Source: CAYUQT01 sp964596165
GTDB taxonomy: Bacteria > Planctomycetota > Phycisphaerae > UBA1845 > JAFGLZ01
Direction of reading: 5' to 3'
Assembly (NCBI GenBank): GCA_964596165.1
Contig: CAZQTW010000003.1
Coordinates: forward strand, 1 to 64,000
DNA: 64,000 nucleotides
In this document: positions 50,996 through 63,262 of the stretch, piece by piece
Layout of the letters: the number at the start of each line of letters is the position of its first letter
Position numbering within the stretch: the first letter of the stretch is position 1
Notes under the pieces: model-generated
What the model saw: only the letters and a program-made list of their open reading frames with translations
Told to the model about the DNA's origin: nothing
The model's database searches: none
Translations under genes and position numbers: made by a program

Positions 50996-53578
50996 CTACG
51001 GCGCCGGCACAGGCCGGTTGCCGATCCCGTCCTGAGATGCCTGACGATACGGTTTGTTGTTCTCGTAGAGTGAGGCCCGTCCGGCAACCTTCTCGGCGGC
51101 CTCGTAAAGGCCGGCTTGTCCTGCCATGTCGGCCGCTCGCCGGGCATAGAGCAGTGCCTCCGCGAATCGGCCGCACTCGGCGAATGCCGCCGCCAGCGTG
51201 TCCAGCAGCTCCCAACGGTCTTGGCCGGCGATCCGGCAGGCACGCTCGGACAGTTCGACGGCTTGAGGACCGTTGCGTATCGTGTCGTGAGGGCAGGTCG
51301 CCCTGAGCCACGCCAGATCATTCAGCAACACAATATCGTTAGAGTTCTGGGCAATCGCTCGCCGAAGGACGTCGTCGGCGGACGCATAGTCGCCGCTGCT
51401 GCTCAGGATTTGTCCCAATTCCGCGGCTGCTTCGGCGTCCTTGGGGTAGAACTCCAGGGCGCGCCGATACTGTCCGGCGGCCTGGTTCGTAAGACCGCGC
51501 CGCGCGTACATCCGAGCGAGCCGCCTGAACCAGGCGATGTGTTCGAGACCGCCGTCTTGCGGTCGGTCGGCACACCGTTCCATCGGCGGCCCGTCGAGTA
51601 TCTGGTGCAGTTCCTGGTCTGTCAGTCGATACACCAGGATCGTGTAGTTGACCTGGTCGTCCGGCGTGCGTTGGCGAAGGGCGGCGCAAAGGCGAGCGAA
51701 CCGCAGCAGTCTGAACTGAGCGGACTCCGGGTCGGTCATTTGTGCCGGTTGAGTCGTGGACTCGTATTGGGGCTTCAGGATCTGATAGGCTGCCTCAAAC
51801 GTTTCCGTCCAGCGATTGGTCGGCATCAGGTACATGACCTGGAGCATTGTCGCGCTGATGCAGTAGAGGCCTTCCGTCAGGGGCTCAAGCTGTGGGCGGC
51901 GCCATTCCATGTGGCTGGGCAGCATCACGGCGTCGATGCCAAATCGTTCCGGGTTGTCGGTTCCGAAGTACGACAAGTACGTTCTCGGCCTGACACCGTT
52001 GCGATCGATGGTTGCGTTACGACCGAGCCATGCGTTCAGGCCCGGCAGGTCTTGTCCCCAGTCCAGCGAGCTGTCAACCAGGTGTCTGTATGCGTTGGCC
52101 GGTCCGCCGATCAGCAGGTTGAAATAAGCCAAGTGCTTGGGATGGGTCCAGAATGACGTTAGGGCAAACAACCCGGCGCTTCCGAGGGTGAGCCCGCGAA
52201 CGAGCGGGCCTCGCTCTTTCAGTCCCCACACCGCCGCGCCCGCCAGGATGTAGAGCAGAGGGTATATCGGCAGGATGTGTCGGTGCCCGATGTTGATACT
52301 GGTGTGAAGCGCCGCCACCCAGTAGACGATCAAGAAGCCTCCTATGCCGAGTATGCCCAGGCGAACTCCGAAGCGAACGGTGTCGGGCGAATCGGCTTCC
52401 GCGTGCTGCTTTTGCCGGCCGGCGTATGCTGCCAGGGCAAGAATCATGAATACGGCCGGCGATGTCTTGACCGCGAAGGCGTAAGGGAAGAAATACCACC
52501 AGCCGGTCGTCCGGCGCTGTCCGTTGAGGAACCCGTAGCCGGCCCCGATGACCTTGGCCTGGAGAGCCACGCCATACAGGTAGGCCTCGGGCAGCAGGTG
52601 GCGGTCTCGACAGAATGCCGCCATGCGTCCCGCCACGCCGCAGTCCCGCAGGACATAGTCCCACGAGGTCATTCCCGGCGGCAGCGGACCGGGCACCATA
52701 TGGCGATCCCGCCCCGGGACGGCATGCGTCATGGCCTCGAATCGGAACCGGTGAACCGCCCAGATGCCCGTGACGGTGAGGGCCGCCTGAATGGCCATGA
52801 CGCCGACCCACACACCGGCTCTCGCCGCTCGACCGGTCACCGTGAACGATCGAAAGAGGCGTACTTCGACGGCTCTTCCGGAGAGGAGCCGTGCGATCAG
52901 CATCAGGATCCCGACAGGGACAATCAGCGGCGATGACATCTTGGACAGAAACAGGGCGGCAAGCGAGAGCCCGCCGGCGAGAACGCTGACGACGGTGACC
53001 CGTTGCAGGACCCACCACAGACAGGCGAGGGCGGCGACGAAAAACAGGCATGCGGACAACTCTGTTGTGACAAGCGGTGCATGTCCCAGCATGTTGGAGC
53101 AGAAGGCGTAGAGCACAAGGGAGAGGAGGGCCCCCTTGTGTCCGAACAGTCGCCGCGACCACAGATACACCACGACGCCCAGCGCCACGCTCATTGTTAC
53201 CGTCATCAATCGACCGTGAAACAGCAGGGTGGCCACGTCGTTTTCCAGGCCGAAGAAGAACTGCCGCCCGATCGATTCGGCATCGGAGATCCACCATGCG
53301 GGTTGGTCGAGATGGGGGAAACGATACCGACCCGACAGGAGCGGCAGGGCGGCCCACATTTTGGACAAGGGGGGTTCAACAGGATCGAGACGATAGTCCC
53401 CCGTGACCCAGTAGGCGTAGCCGCTGGTCAGCCGGACCATTTCGTCGAACGTGGCGGATGTTTTCCGTGCCGTGTCGATCGCCAGGGCGGCGTGGATGGC
53501 CAGGAGGATTACGGCCGGCGGCCAGCCCCAGAGTCGTTGGGCCGGGGTTCGGATTGTGTGGTTGCCCGACGAGTCCAT
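50996..53578 (-). CDS. GT39-type membrane glycosyltransferase with C-terminal TPRs
   Basis: 860 residues from ATG 53578 (MDSSGNHTIRTPAQRLWGWP); GTG 53584 would add two residues. After a first helix, FDEMVRLTSGYAYWVTGDYR carries the acidic pair expected of a polyprenyl-phosphate-mannose-using GT-C enzyme. About eleven further helices follow. The C-terminal 200 residues are TPR-like (YRRALEFYPKDAEAAAELG, FAECGRFAEALLYARRAAD). Such proteins glycosylate secreted proteins or lipids on the outer face of the inner membrane. The donor and acceptor are unknown. Confidence 0.85.
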   Translation of the reverse strand: MDSSGNHTIRTPAQRLWGWPPAVILLAIHAALAIDTARKTSATFDEMVRLTSGYAYWVTGDYRLDPVEPPLSKMWAALPLLSGRYRFPHLDQPAWWISDAESIGRQFFFGLENDVATLLFHGRLMTVTMSVALGVVVYLWSRRLFGHKGALLSLVLYAFCSNMLGHAPLVTTELSACLFFVAALACLWWVLQRVTVVSVLAGGLSLAALFLSKMSSPLIVPVGILMLIARLLSGRAVEVRLFRSFTVTGRAARAGVWVGVMAIQAALTVTGIWAVHRFRFEAMTHAVPGRDRHMVPGPLPPGMTSWDYVLRDCGVAGRMAAFCRDRHLLPEAYLYGVALQAKVIGAGYGFLNGQRRTTGWWYFFPYAFAVKTSPAVFMILALAAYAGRQKQHAEADSPDTVRFGVRLGILGIGGFLIVYWVAALHTSINIGHRHILPIYPLLYILAGAAVWGLKERGPLVRGLTLGSAGLFALTSFWTHPKHLAYFNLLIGGPANAYRHLVDSSLDWGQDLPGLNAWLGRNATIDRNGVRPRTYLSYFGTDNPERFGIDAVMLPSHMEWRRPQLEPLTEGLYCISATMLQVMYLMPTNRWTETFEAAYQILKPQYESTTQPAQMTDPESAQFRLLRFARLCAALRQRTPDDQVNYTILVYRLTDQELHQILDGPPMERCADRPQDGGLEHIAWFRRLARMYARRGLTNQAAGQYRRALEFYPKDAEAAAELGQILSSSGDYASADDVLRRAIAQNSNDIVLLNDLAWLRATCPHDTIRNGPQAVELSERACRIAGQDRWELLDTLAAAFAECGRFAEALLYARRAADMAGQAGLYEAAEKVAGRASLYENNKPYRQASQDGIGNRPVPAP

Positions 53579-53649
53579 GATCACCGGATCCCGTCATGCC
53601 CCGTTTCGTACAGGACCCGCCACGGGGGCGACGAATTCCCTCGCGGCAC

Positions 53650-56562
<2,913 letters not shown>

Positions 56563-56631
56563 GGGCCCCTTCCCCTGAACCCACTTGTCACATGGCTTGG
56601 TCGGAGATTCAGCCAATAACGCAAACTACTC

Positions 56632-56659
56632 ATCATAGTCTCTCTGTTGCCCAAGGCAA
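56632..56659 (-). promoter_or_regulatory. Probable promoter of uvrA
   Basis: On the minus strand, TTGCCT (complement of 56654-56659) and TATGAT (complement of 56632-56637) are spaced by 16 bases. The start point would fall near 56625, leaving only about ten bases before TTG 56616 but a normal leader before TTG 56562. Confidence 0.45.
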
Positions 56660-56694
56660 GGGCTCAATCTTGACATGTTCGACCGGTTGGGTGG

Positions 56695-56722
56695 TTGACA
56701 AACGCGTTCCGTCCGGGAGAAT
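56695..56722 (+). promoter_or_regulatory. Possible promoter of pyk
   Basis: TTGACA (56695-56700) and GAGAAT (56717-56722) are spaced by 16 bases. The -10 matches the consensus in four of six positions. The start point would be near 56729, almost at the ATG. Confidence 0.35.
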
Positions 56723-56731
56723 GCGGTCCTT

Positions 56732-58168
56732 ATGATCAGGACAAAGATCGTGGCGACCGTGGGTCCTGGCTGTAACACCGTGGAGAAGCTGACGGCCATG
56801 GTGAATGCCGGGCTGGATGTGGTGAGGTTGAATTTCTCGCACGGTACCCTGGCCGATCACACGGTGGCCCTGGAGATGGTGCGGCGGGTTTCCAGGCAGA
56901 CGGGGAACCTGTTGGCCGTGGTGGGCGATCTCTGTGGTCCGCGAATCCGTGTGGGGCGCATCAGTGGGGGATCGTGCGAGCTTTCCCAGGGGCAGCACGT
57001 CGTCGTCTGTCGGCAGCCCGTTGAGGGGACGTCTCAGAAGATCAGTACCAATCACCCCAGCATTGTCGACGACGTGTCCGTGGGGGATCGGGTCTTGATC
57101 GACGACGGCAAGGTTCGGCTCAGGATCGTCGACAAGCGAAAGGATGAGTTGGTTTGTCAGGTCGAGGTGGGGGGTATTGTTGCGAACAACAAAGGGATCA
57201 ATCTCCCGGATACGCACATCTCGACGCCCTCTCTGACGCCCAAAGACATGGCCGATCTCGACTGGGCGGTCGCACACGGTTTGGACTATGTGGCCCTATC
57301 GTTCGTGCGGAGTCCCGAAGACCTCTACGAACTGCGCCGTCATCTGAAAGAGCGTGAGAGCTCGATGGGCGTCATCGCGAAGATTGAGGCGGCCGAAGCC
57401 ATCCGGCAGATCGACGAGATCATCGAACACAGCGATGCGATCATGGTGGCCCGGGGCGATTTGGGGGTGGAGATGGATGCCGCTCAGGTGCCGCTGATTC
57501 AGAAGGACATTGTCCTTCGCTGCCAACGGCGGAGCGTGCCGGTCATTATCGCCACGCAAATGCTGCAGAGCATGGTGGATTCACCGGTGCCGACGCGAGC
57601 GGAAGTCAGCGACGTGGCCAACGCCATCCTAGACGGCACGGACGCGCTGATGCTTTCCGCCGAGACGTCGGTCGGTGAATACCCGGTCGAGGCGGTGGCG
57701 ATGATGAATCGAATTGCCGCGGAGACGGAGGAGTTTCTGTCTCGAACCGGACCCAAGCTGGAGCACCATCCGCCCGCGGCGTCGCTTCGCGTGACCTCGG
57801 CCGTGGTGCAGGGTGCGCAGATTCTGGCGAGGGAGCTCGCCGCTCGACTGGTCGGTGTCTGGACGGAAAGCGGGTTCACCGCTCGTCTGATCAGCAAGCG
57901 ACGGCTGACGCAGAGTGTGGTCGGCCTGAGTCCGGACGAACGCGTCTGCCGGCGGATGGCCCTCTTCTACGGCGTCATTCCGGTGCAAGCGACTCGTCCC
58001 GATGACGACAACGCAATGCTGGCTCAACTCGATCGGGCGTTTGTGGAGCGAGGCCTTGCGGAACGGAGCGATTTGGTAGTCGTCTTGGCGGGGACCCGGC
58101 TTCATAAGCCCGGCGCGACGAACGCGCTTCTGATCCATTTGGTGGGAATGACGCCTCTGGCCAAGTGA
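56732..58168 (+). CDS. pyk: Pyruvate kinase
   Basis: 478 residues from ATG 56732. Typical pyruvate-kinase elements: IRTKIVATVGPGCNTVEKLT, VRLNFSHGTLADH, and VGDLCGPRIRVG in place of the usual DL.GPKIR. VMVARGDLGVEMDAAQVPLI holds the catalytic and metal-binding region. It converts phosphoenolpyruvate and ADP to pyruvate and ATP, the last step of glycolysis. No ribosome-binding site precedes the ATG and a promoter-like sequence ends just before it, so the mRNA may be leaderless. Confidence 0.97.
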   Translation: MIRTKIVATVGPGCNTVEKLTAMVNAGLDVVRLNFSHGTLADHTVALEMVRRVSRQTGNLLAVVGDLCGPRIRVGRISGGSCELSQGQHVVVCRQPVEGTSQKISTNHPSIVDDVSVGDRVLIDDGKVRLRIVDKRKDELVCQVEVGGIVANNKGINLPDTHISTPSLTPKDMADLDWAVAHGLDYVALSFVRSPEDLYELRRHLKERESSMGVIAKIEAAEAIRQIDEIIEHSDAIMVARGDLGVEMDAAQVPLIQKDIVLRCQRRSVPVIIATQMLQSMVDSPVPTRAEVSDVANAILDGTDALMLSAETSVGEYPVEAVAMMNRIAAETEEFLSRTGPKLEHHPPAASLRVTSAVVQGAQILARELAARLVGVWTESGFTARLISKRRLTQSVVGLSPDERVCRRMALFYGVIPVQATRPDDDNAMLAQLDRAFVERGLAERSDLVVVLAGTRLHKPGATNALLIHLVGMTPLAK

Positions 58169-58197
58169 CTTCGGCCCTGGAGGGGATCGCTCAAGAA

Positions 58198-58217
58198 GAC
58201 GTCGGGCGCGCGACGTC
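58198..58217. terminator. Palindromic hairpin between convergent pyk and ExeA-like genes
   Basis: GACGTC-GGGCGCGC-GACGTC forms a six-base-pair stem in the 69-base gap between convergent genes, just before the end of the ExeA-like gene on the minus strand. There is no T-tract. Confidence 0.3.
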
Positions 58218-58236
58218 ATTCCGCGAGAGGCGGAGA

Positions 58237-60165
58237 TCAACGAGCCATCTCGGCCGCGATTCGTCGAGCCAGTGCGGCCCTTCGCGAATCATACTCGATC
58301 AGGGGGGGCGGGTCCTCATCGTCGCCTTCCGCATCGGTCGGCGGGACGGTCATTGCCGGGATCGGCTCCCGACGGAATCTGACAGGCGGTATTCTGTGGG
58401 CGGACGATTCTCGGGCTTCCGCGGGCGGTTGGGGTATGGGTGCCGCCGCGTCGGAGGGCGAAGCAGGTTCCGTCGGTACGGCGCGCGGCGTTTCATGTGC
58501 CGAGACCATCGTGCAACCCACCGCGCCGAGGCCCATCAGAATCTGACCCAGCGTTCGTATCTGGTCTTGACCGGTTTGAAGCAGCCGGTTCATGGCGGTC
58601 ATCTGGGCGTCCAACTTGTTGGACAGCATCTGCGACTCCACCACGGCGGCGTGGAGCTGCTCCTTCATGCTCGTCGTCCGAGCACTCATCTTGTCCGACA
58701 AGTCGCGGGATTCCGCCTGCACGGATTTCAGGTGTTCCTTCATTCCGGAAACATAGCCGTCCATCTTGTTCAGGAGGGTTCGTGAATCGAGGCAAGCCGT
58801 CTGAAGTTGCCCGATCAGTTCCGGTACGTTTCGGCTCAATTCCTCGGCTCGATCCATCTGCTCCCGCAGGGTTCGACTGTGCGTATCGGCGTTCTTGTGG
58901 GCCATGTTCAGCAAGGAGATGGTCTGGGCGGCTTGCTGCACCGCCGTCGCCAGATCCCGCGCCCGTTCGTTCTCCTGGGCCAACCGATCGGAGCATTCGT
59001 TCGCCTGGCAGGCCTTTTCGTTGAGGTTGGCCACGATCTTCCGCAACAGTTCGCAGAGGTCGCGCAGTTCGGAGGCCTTCTCATTGGCCAGATGGATGGC
59101 GCCCTCGGCATCGTGAGTGACCTTATTCAGAGCCTGCTCGGTTCGCGCGATTCGCTGATCGATCTCACGAAGCGAGTAATGCGCCCGGATCAGGCCGCCG
59201 CGTCCGCCGACCAGGTCCTCGAGTTGTTCGATCCGTCGGTTCAGATCGGACCGGTCCGAGTCTCGGTGAGTCCTTCGGCGACGGCGGGGCCTTTGGAAGG
59301 CGGAGCAGGGTTCCTTGACGGCATCGTCATCCGTCGGATCGGTTGTGGACCGAAGCGCGTCGGGGCCCATCGTCCGGACGACTTCCTCGACGACGGACTC
59401 GTCGATTGTTGGTGCGGACTTCGCGTAGGCGGTGAGTAGTGCCTGGTCGCAGAGTTGGTTGATCAGTCGAGGCAGTCCGCCCGAACACTCGTGAACGCGT
59501 CGGATTGCCTCCGGTGTGAATATCGTCTTGTTGGCGGCTCCCGCCACGGCCAATCGATGAATGATGTACCCCTCCGTCTCTTCCGCCGAGAGGTTTCCAA
59601 GATGGAGCGATCGCACGAGTCGTTGCTGAAGCTGCCTCATTTCGGATCGATGGAATCGGTCCAAGAGCTCGGGCTGTCCGAGGATCAGAACCTGGAGGAG
59701 TTTGGCGTCGTCGGCTTCGAGATTGCCGAGCATGCGGACTTCTTCGAAGCTTTCGGCCGGCAGGTTTTGCGCTTCGTCCAGAATGACCACCACGAGGCGG
59801 TCCTTCGCATACTGGTCGAGGAGGTACTCCTCCAGGGCGTGTCTCAATTGCGTCTTGCCGTCGTCGGGGCCGACGGGAATCTCCAGATCGTCACAGATCG
59901 TTGCGAGGAGCTCCTGCGGAGTCAGGCATGAATTGGATATCGTTGCGGTTCGTGCACGGCTGCCGAGTTGCTGCTGCAAGAGTCGACCGAGGAGCGTCTT
60001 GCCGCTACCGACCTCGCCGGTCACGAGGACGAATCCCTTCCGTTGTTCCACGGTGTATCGAAGCGAGGCCAGGGACTCCTCGTGCTGCGGGGTGTTGTAG
60101 AAGAACTTGGGATCCGGGGTGTTGTTGAACGGGGTCAACGAGAGTCCGAAAAACTTGCGGTACAT
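58237..60165 (-). CDS. ExeA-like ATPase with long coiled-coil C-terminus (EPS-locus type)
   Basis: 642 residues from ATG 60165 (MYRKFFGLSLTPFNNTPDPK), preceded by AAGGGG. The first 300 residues are an ExeA/TniB-like AAA ATPase: Walker A VTGEVGSGKTLLG, Walker B VVVILDEAQNLP, and a GLPRLINQLCDQALL end. A charged Arg-rich linker, then about 230 residues of heptad-like coiled coil (EQALNKVTHDAEGAIHLANE, LSDKMSARTTSMKEQLHAAV) and a proline-rich tail follow. ExeA-like ATPases of exosortase/PEP-CTERM exopolysaccharide loci have a similar front part. The long C-terminal coiled coil is unusual. It is divergent from the Wza-like gene. Confidence 0.82.
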   Translation of the reverse strand: MYRKFFGLSLTPFNNTPDPKFFYNTPQHEESLASLRYTVEQRKGFVLVTGEVGSGKTLLGRLLQQQLGSRARTATISNSCLTPQELLATICDDLEIPVGPDDGKTQLRHALEEYLLDQYAKDRLVVVILDEAQNLPAESFEEVRMLGNLEADDAKLLQVLILGQPELLDRFHRSEMRQLQQRLVRSLHLGNLSAEETEGYIIHRLAVAGAANKTIFTPEAIRRVHECSGGLPRLINQLCDQALLTAYAKSAPTIDESVVEEVVRTMGPDALRSTTDPTDDDAVKEPCSAFQRPRRRRRTHRDSDRSDLNRRIEQLEDLVGGRGGLIRAHYSLREIDQRIARTEQALNKVTHDAEGAIHLANEKASELRDLCELLRKIVANLNEKACQANECSDRLAQENERARDLATAVQQAAQTISLLNMAHKNADTHSRTLREQMDRAEELSRNVPELIGQLQTACLDSRTLLNKMDGYVSGMKEHLKSVQAESRDLSDKMSARTTSMKEQLHAAVVESQMLSNKLDAQMTAMNRLLQTGQDQIRTLGQILMGLGAVGCTMVSAHETPRAVPTEPASPSDAAAPIPQPPAEARESSAHRIPPVRFRREPIPAMTVPPTDAEGDDEDPPPLIEYDSRRAALARRIAAEMAR

Positions 60166-60550
60166 GATGGCACCCCTTGCAGACCAACGGTTCATTCCCG
60201 CTGAGAATATCGGTCGTTGAGACAGCGCGCTTGACACTCAAGGGGAGCGGGGGGGCGATAATTCCGCTTCGCGTCGCAGGTCACAAGCGAACGACATGGT
60301 TATCGGACGTTGCCCGAGGAGGGTCCTCCGACTGTCGCCGTTCCCGCGTCGATCGTCCGCCGGCGGCGAGAGGTTTTCGGACCCTGGACGGCGTCTCGGC
60401 GACGGCCGGGAAATAACTAAATCGCTTTGCGGACCATCCGATAATTTGCCACGGACGAGAGCATCCGACCGTACGACTGTCTCCGCGCAGGGGGTGAAAG
60501 GCGGTTTGATCTGCATCGGCCGGCGTTTTGCCGACGGAGGTGTATGCACG
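60166..60550. other. Intergenic region between the divergent EPS genes
   Basis: About 385 bases containing the promoters of the ExeA-like ATPase and the Wza-like gene. A GATAAT -10-like site at 60440-60445 has no adequate -35. A GGAGG-GT-CCTCC palindrome occurs near 60317. No riboswitch-like or RNA gene pattern is recognised. Confidence 0.4.
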
Positions 60551-61417
60551 ATGGACAGGAGACTGCGACAAGGCAAACCGGTCCTCCGGTCTTGGGCGAC
60601 TGTCGTCCGGCGAACGCGCGGCGCGGCGCGCCTGGCGACGTTCGCGGTGCTGGGCATGGTTGCGACCGGTTGTGACACACGTTCCGAAGACATCAAGGTC
60701 TTCTTGCGCTCGGATGAGCACAAGGTCTCGGCGACCGAGTATCGTGTGACCCCGCCCGACGTGGTGATGATCAGCGCGCCGGGCCTTCCTGAAGTGGATG
60801 GCGATGCGCAGACGGTTCGTGTCGACGGGATGATTTCTCTTCGCCTGTTGGGTGAAGTGCGCGTGGTGGGCCTGACGCCGGCCGAGATCAGCGCGAAACT
60901 CGAGGAGATGTTGAAGCGGTACTATCACGATCCGAAGGTTCACGTGAGGGTCGGAGGATACAACAGCAAGAGGTACTACGTGCTCGGCGAGGTCAACGGC
61001 GCGGGTCCGCATCCCTACACAGGCCGAGACACGCTGATGGATGCGTTGGCCCGATCGCAACCGAACAACATGGCCTGGCGAAATCAAATCAAGGTTATTC
61101 GACCCAGTCCCGACAAGACCCAACAGCACACGATCACCGTCGACCTCGACAAGATGGTTCAGAGCGGAGACATGCGGATGAACGTCCTCCTGCAAGAGGG
61201 GGACATCGTCTATGTGCCGCCGACACCGCTCGCCTGGTTGGGGATGCGCATTCGCGAGGTCGTGTGGCCGATGGAGGAGGCGGCGCAGGCCTACAGCATT
61301 CCCATGAGTTTCATGACGACGACCGACTACTACCGGAACCACCACAGCATCGATCACGACGAGCGGGCCAATGACGGCGAATCCTATCGGATATGGCGGC
61401 CGTTGACGGGTCGTTAG
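60551..61417 (+). CDS. Polysaccharide export lipoprotein (Wza-like, Poly_export)
   Basis: 288 residues from ATG 60551, ten bases after GGAGG. The signal peptide ends in lipobox VATGC (cysteine near residue 41). The polysaccharide-export domain is visible: YRVTPPDVVMISAPGLPEV, VDGMISLRLLGEVRVVGLTP, and the SLBB-type part YYVLGEVNGAGPHPYTGRDT. It should form an outer-membrane channel or its periplasmic part for exopolysaccharide export. The chain-length protein gene follows 63 bases later in the same direction. Confidence 0.92.
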   Translation: MDRRLRQGKPVLRSWATVVRRTRGAARLATFAVLGMVATGCDTRSEDIKVFLRSDEHKVSATEYRVTPPDVVMISAPGLPEVDGDAQTVRVDGMISLRLLGEVRVVGLTPAEISAKLEEMLKRYYHDPKVHVRVGGYNSKRYYVLGEVNGAGPHPYTGRDTLMDALARSQPNNMAWRNQIKVIRPSPDKTQQHTITVDLDKMVQSGDMRMNVLLQEGDIVYVPPTPLAWLGMRIREVVWPMEEAAQAYSIPMSFMTTTDYYRNHHSIDHDERANDGESYRIWRPLTGR

Positions 61418-61480
61418 AAGAAGGGATGGGAGCCTTGCCGCCCGGAGGGGCGGCCCCGTGAAAAACGGAGTATTACGGCG

Positions 61481-63232
61481 ATGGCTCAAAACCTGGAAGA
61501 TTCGAAGGACATTCGGCACACGTTGAGCACGGTCATCGAGGTGGTTCGCCGCCGTCGGTGGGCCTTGATCATACCCGGCTGCCTCGCAGCGTTTTGTGCC
61601 CTGCTCGTCACGTTCACGTATCCGCGGATCTTCGTCGCCAAGACCATGTTCGAACGTCGCGACAGCATCGTGATCGCCAACTTGATTTCCGTCTACCAGC
61701 GAAACCCGATTTCCTTCGCGAACGTCCGGAAGTCCATCTATGTGGACATCAAGGGCTACAAGGCGGTCGAACGTGCCGTGGAACAGCTCGGTTTAGACAA
61801 GGGTCTGCCTCGCGACGCCAACGGCGACCTGACGTCGGAAGGGCGGCAGGCCAAGCAGGCGATGATCAACCAGATTGCGTCCGACTGCGAAATCTACCTC
61901 AGTGACTCGACCGACACGATGGACCTCATTCGAATGTCGCTTTCCAGCAAGGACCCCGCAGCGGCTCGTGCCATACTGACGGCTCTTCGCGACAACTACA
62001 TTCAGAGCATCCAGGAACGAATCACGCAGATGTTGGAGAACGCCCAGGCGTACTTCAAGAAGGAAGCCGATCAATTGCGGGAGATTGTGTCCCAGCACGA
62101 AGCGGACATGGTCAAGTTTCGCTCGCAGTTCTCGGGCGCCGATCCGGCCGACCCGGAGTCAATCGTTCACCGCCTGACGGCCCTGACCGTTCAACGGGAG
62201 GATCTCAAGCGACGGGCCCAGGAACTCGAGATGGAAATCCGTCTGAATGAGGACTATCTCGGCAAGAACACGCCGACGACGTCGAAGCCCGCGTCGAGCC
62301 AGCCTCGCGTGGCGACGGTTCGAGTTGAGCCTCCTCCGACTCGGCCGAACCCGGCCAGGGCCGAGGTGCAGCGCAGGATCGACGCGCTGGTGGCGCTGAT
62401 TGCGGAGAGGAAGATGGCGATGACGGAGGAACATCCCGAGGTTCGGCGACTGCGGATGAAGCTTGCCCAGGCGGAGCATGAACTGTCGCGGACGCCCCCG
62501 CTCATTCCGGTGGATGTCGCGCCGACCGTGGCGGCGGCCGCGCCTTCCTCTCCCGATACGGAAGGCCAGGCACGACGGTTCGAGCAGTTGCGCTTGGAGG
62601 TGGCTCAGCGGAACCTCCAGCAACAGTTGGCCAAGACGCGGCACGATCTGGAGCTGGTTGAGCGGCAGATCGCTCGATACGAGGCGGAAAAGGGGGCGAT
62701 CTTCGAGCGGCGCCAGGAATACCTGCGGCGCCAGGAGCAACTCAGCAGCGCGATGGCCAGTTTCAAGCAGGAAATGAAGCGTTACGACGGCGTCACCGAA
62801 ATCCTCAAGGCCGAGCAGAACAAGCGCGGCGTGAGTTTCAAGGTCCTGGAGGAGACACAGGTTTCGCCCAAACCGGTATCGCCGACGATGAGTCGACTCA
62901 CAACGATGAGCCTGGGATTCGGGTCGGCCGTCGGATTGGCCTGCGCGGTCTTGCTGGAGCTGCTCGACCGCACGTTCCGGGCGCCGAGTCAAATCAACTC
63001 GATCCTTCAGTTGCCGGTGCTGCAATGCATCGGGGAATTCGTCAGTCCCGGGATGAAACGACGTCGGTTGGCCAAACGGGTCGCCCTTCACCTGGTGGCG
63101 ACGGTGCTGATTCTGCTTGTGTGCGCGACCTCCGGGCTCGTCTACCTCAGTCTGGAGAAACCGCATCTGTACGAGAGGCTGAAGATGAATCCGGAGGCCA
63201 TGACGCTGCGAGTCATGGGCATCGCTCCTTAG
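61481..63232 (+). CDS. Chain-length determinant protein (Wzz/GumC family)
   Basis: 583 residues. The first helix is near residues 28-48 (WALIIPGCLAAFCALLVTF) and another near 530-550 (LHLVATVLILLVCATSGLVY), with a long coiled coil between them (RFEQLRLEVAQRNLQQQLAK). The N-terminal Wzz domain covers the first 150 residues. These proteins set the length of exported polysaccharide chains together with a BY-kinase, here the next gene. The insertion TTSKPASSQPRVATVRVEPP is a Pro-rich linker. Confidence 0.9.
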   Translation: MAQNLEDSKDIRHTLSTVIEVVRRRRWALIIPGCLAAFCALLVTFTYPRIFVAKTMFERRDSIVIANLISVYQRNPISFANVRKSIYVDIKGYKAVERAVEQLGLDKGLPRDANGDLTSEGRQAKQAMINQIASDCEIYLSDSTDTMDLIRMSLSSKDPAAARAILTALRDNYIQSIQERITQMLENAQAYFKKEADQLREIVSQHEADMVKFRSQFSGADPADPESIVHRLTALTVQREDLKRRAQELEMEIRLNEDYLGKNTPTTSKPASSQPRVATVRVEPPPTRPNPARAEVQRRIDALVALIAERKMAMTEEHPEVRRLRMKLAQAEHELSRTPPLIPVDVAPTVAAAAPSSPDTEGQARRFEQLRLEVAQRNLQQQLAKTRHDLELVERQIARYEAEKGAIFERRQEYLRRQEQLSSAMASFKQEMKRYDGVTEILKAEQNKRGVSFKVLEETQVSPKPVSPTMSRLTTMSLGFGSAVGLACAVLLELLDRTFRAPSQINSILQLPVLQCIGEFVSPGMKRRRLAKRVALHLVATVLILLVCATSGLVYLSLEKPHLYERLKMNPEAMTLRVMGIAP

Positions 63233-63262
63233 ACACGCGACCGAAACGTCGGAGAGGCTTTC

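Noticed and set aside
60166..60550. Cyclic-di-GMP riboswitch before the EPS genes
   Set aside because: The conserved GEMM core is not seen.
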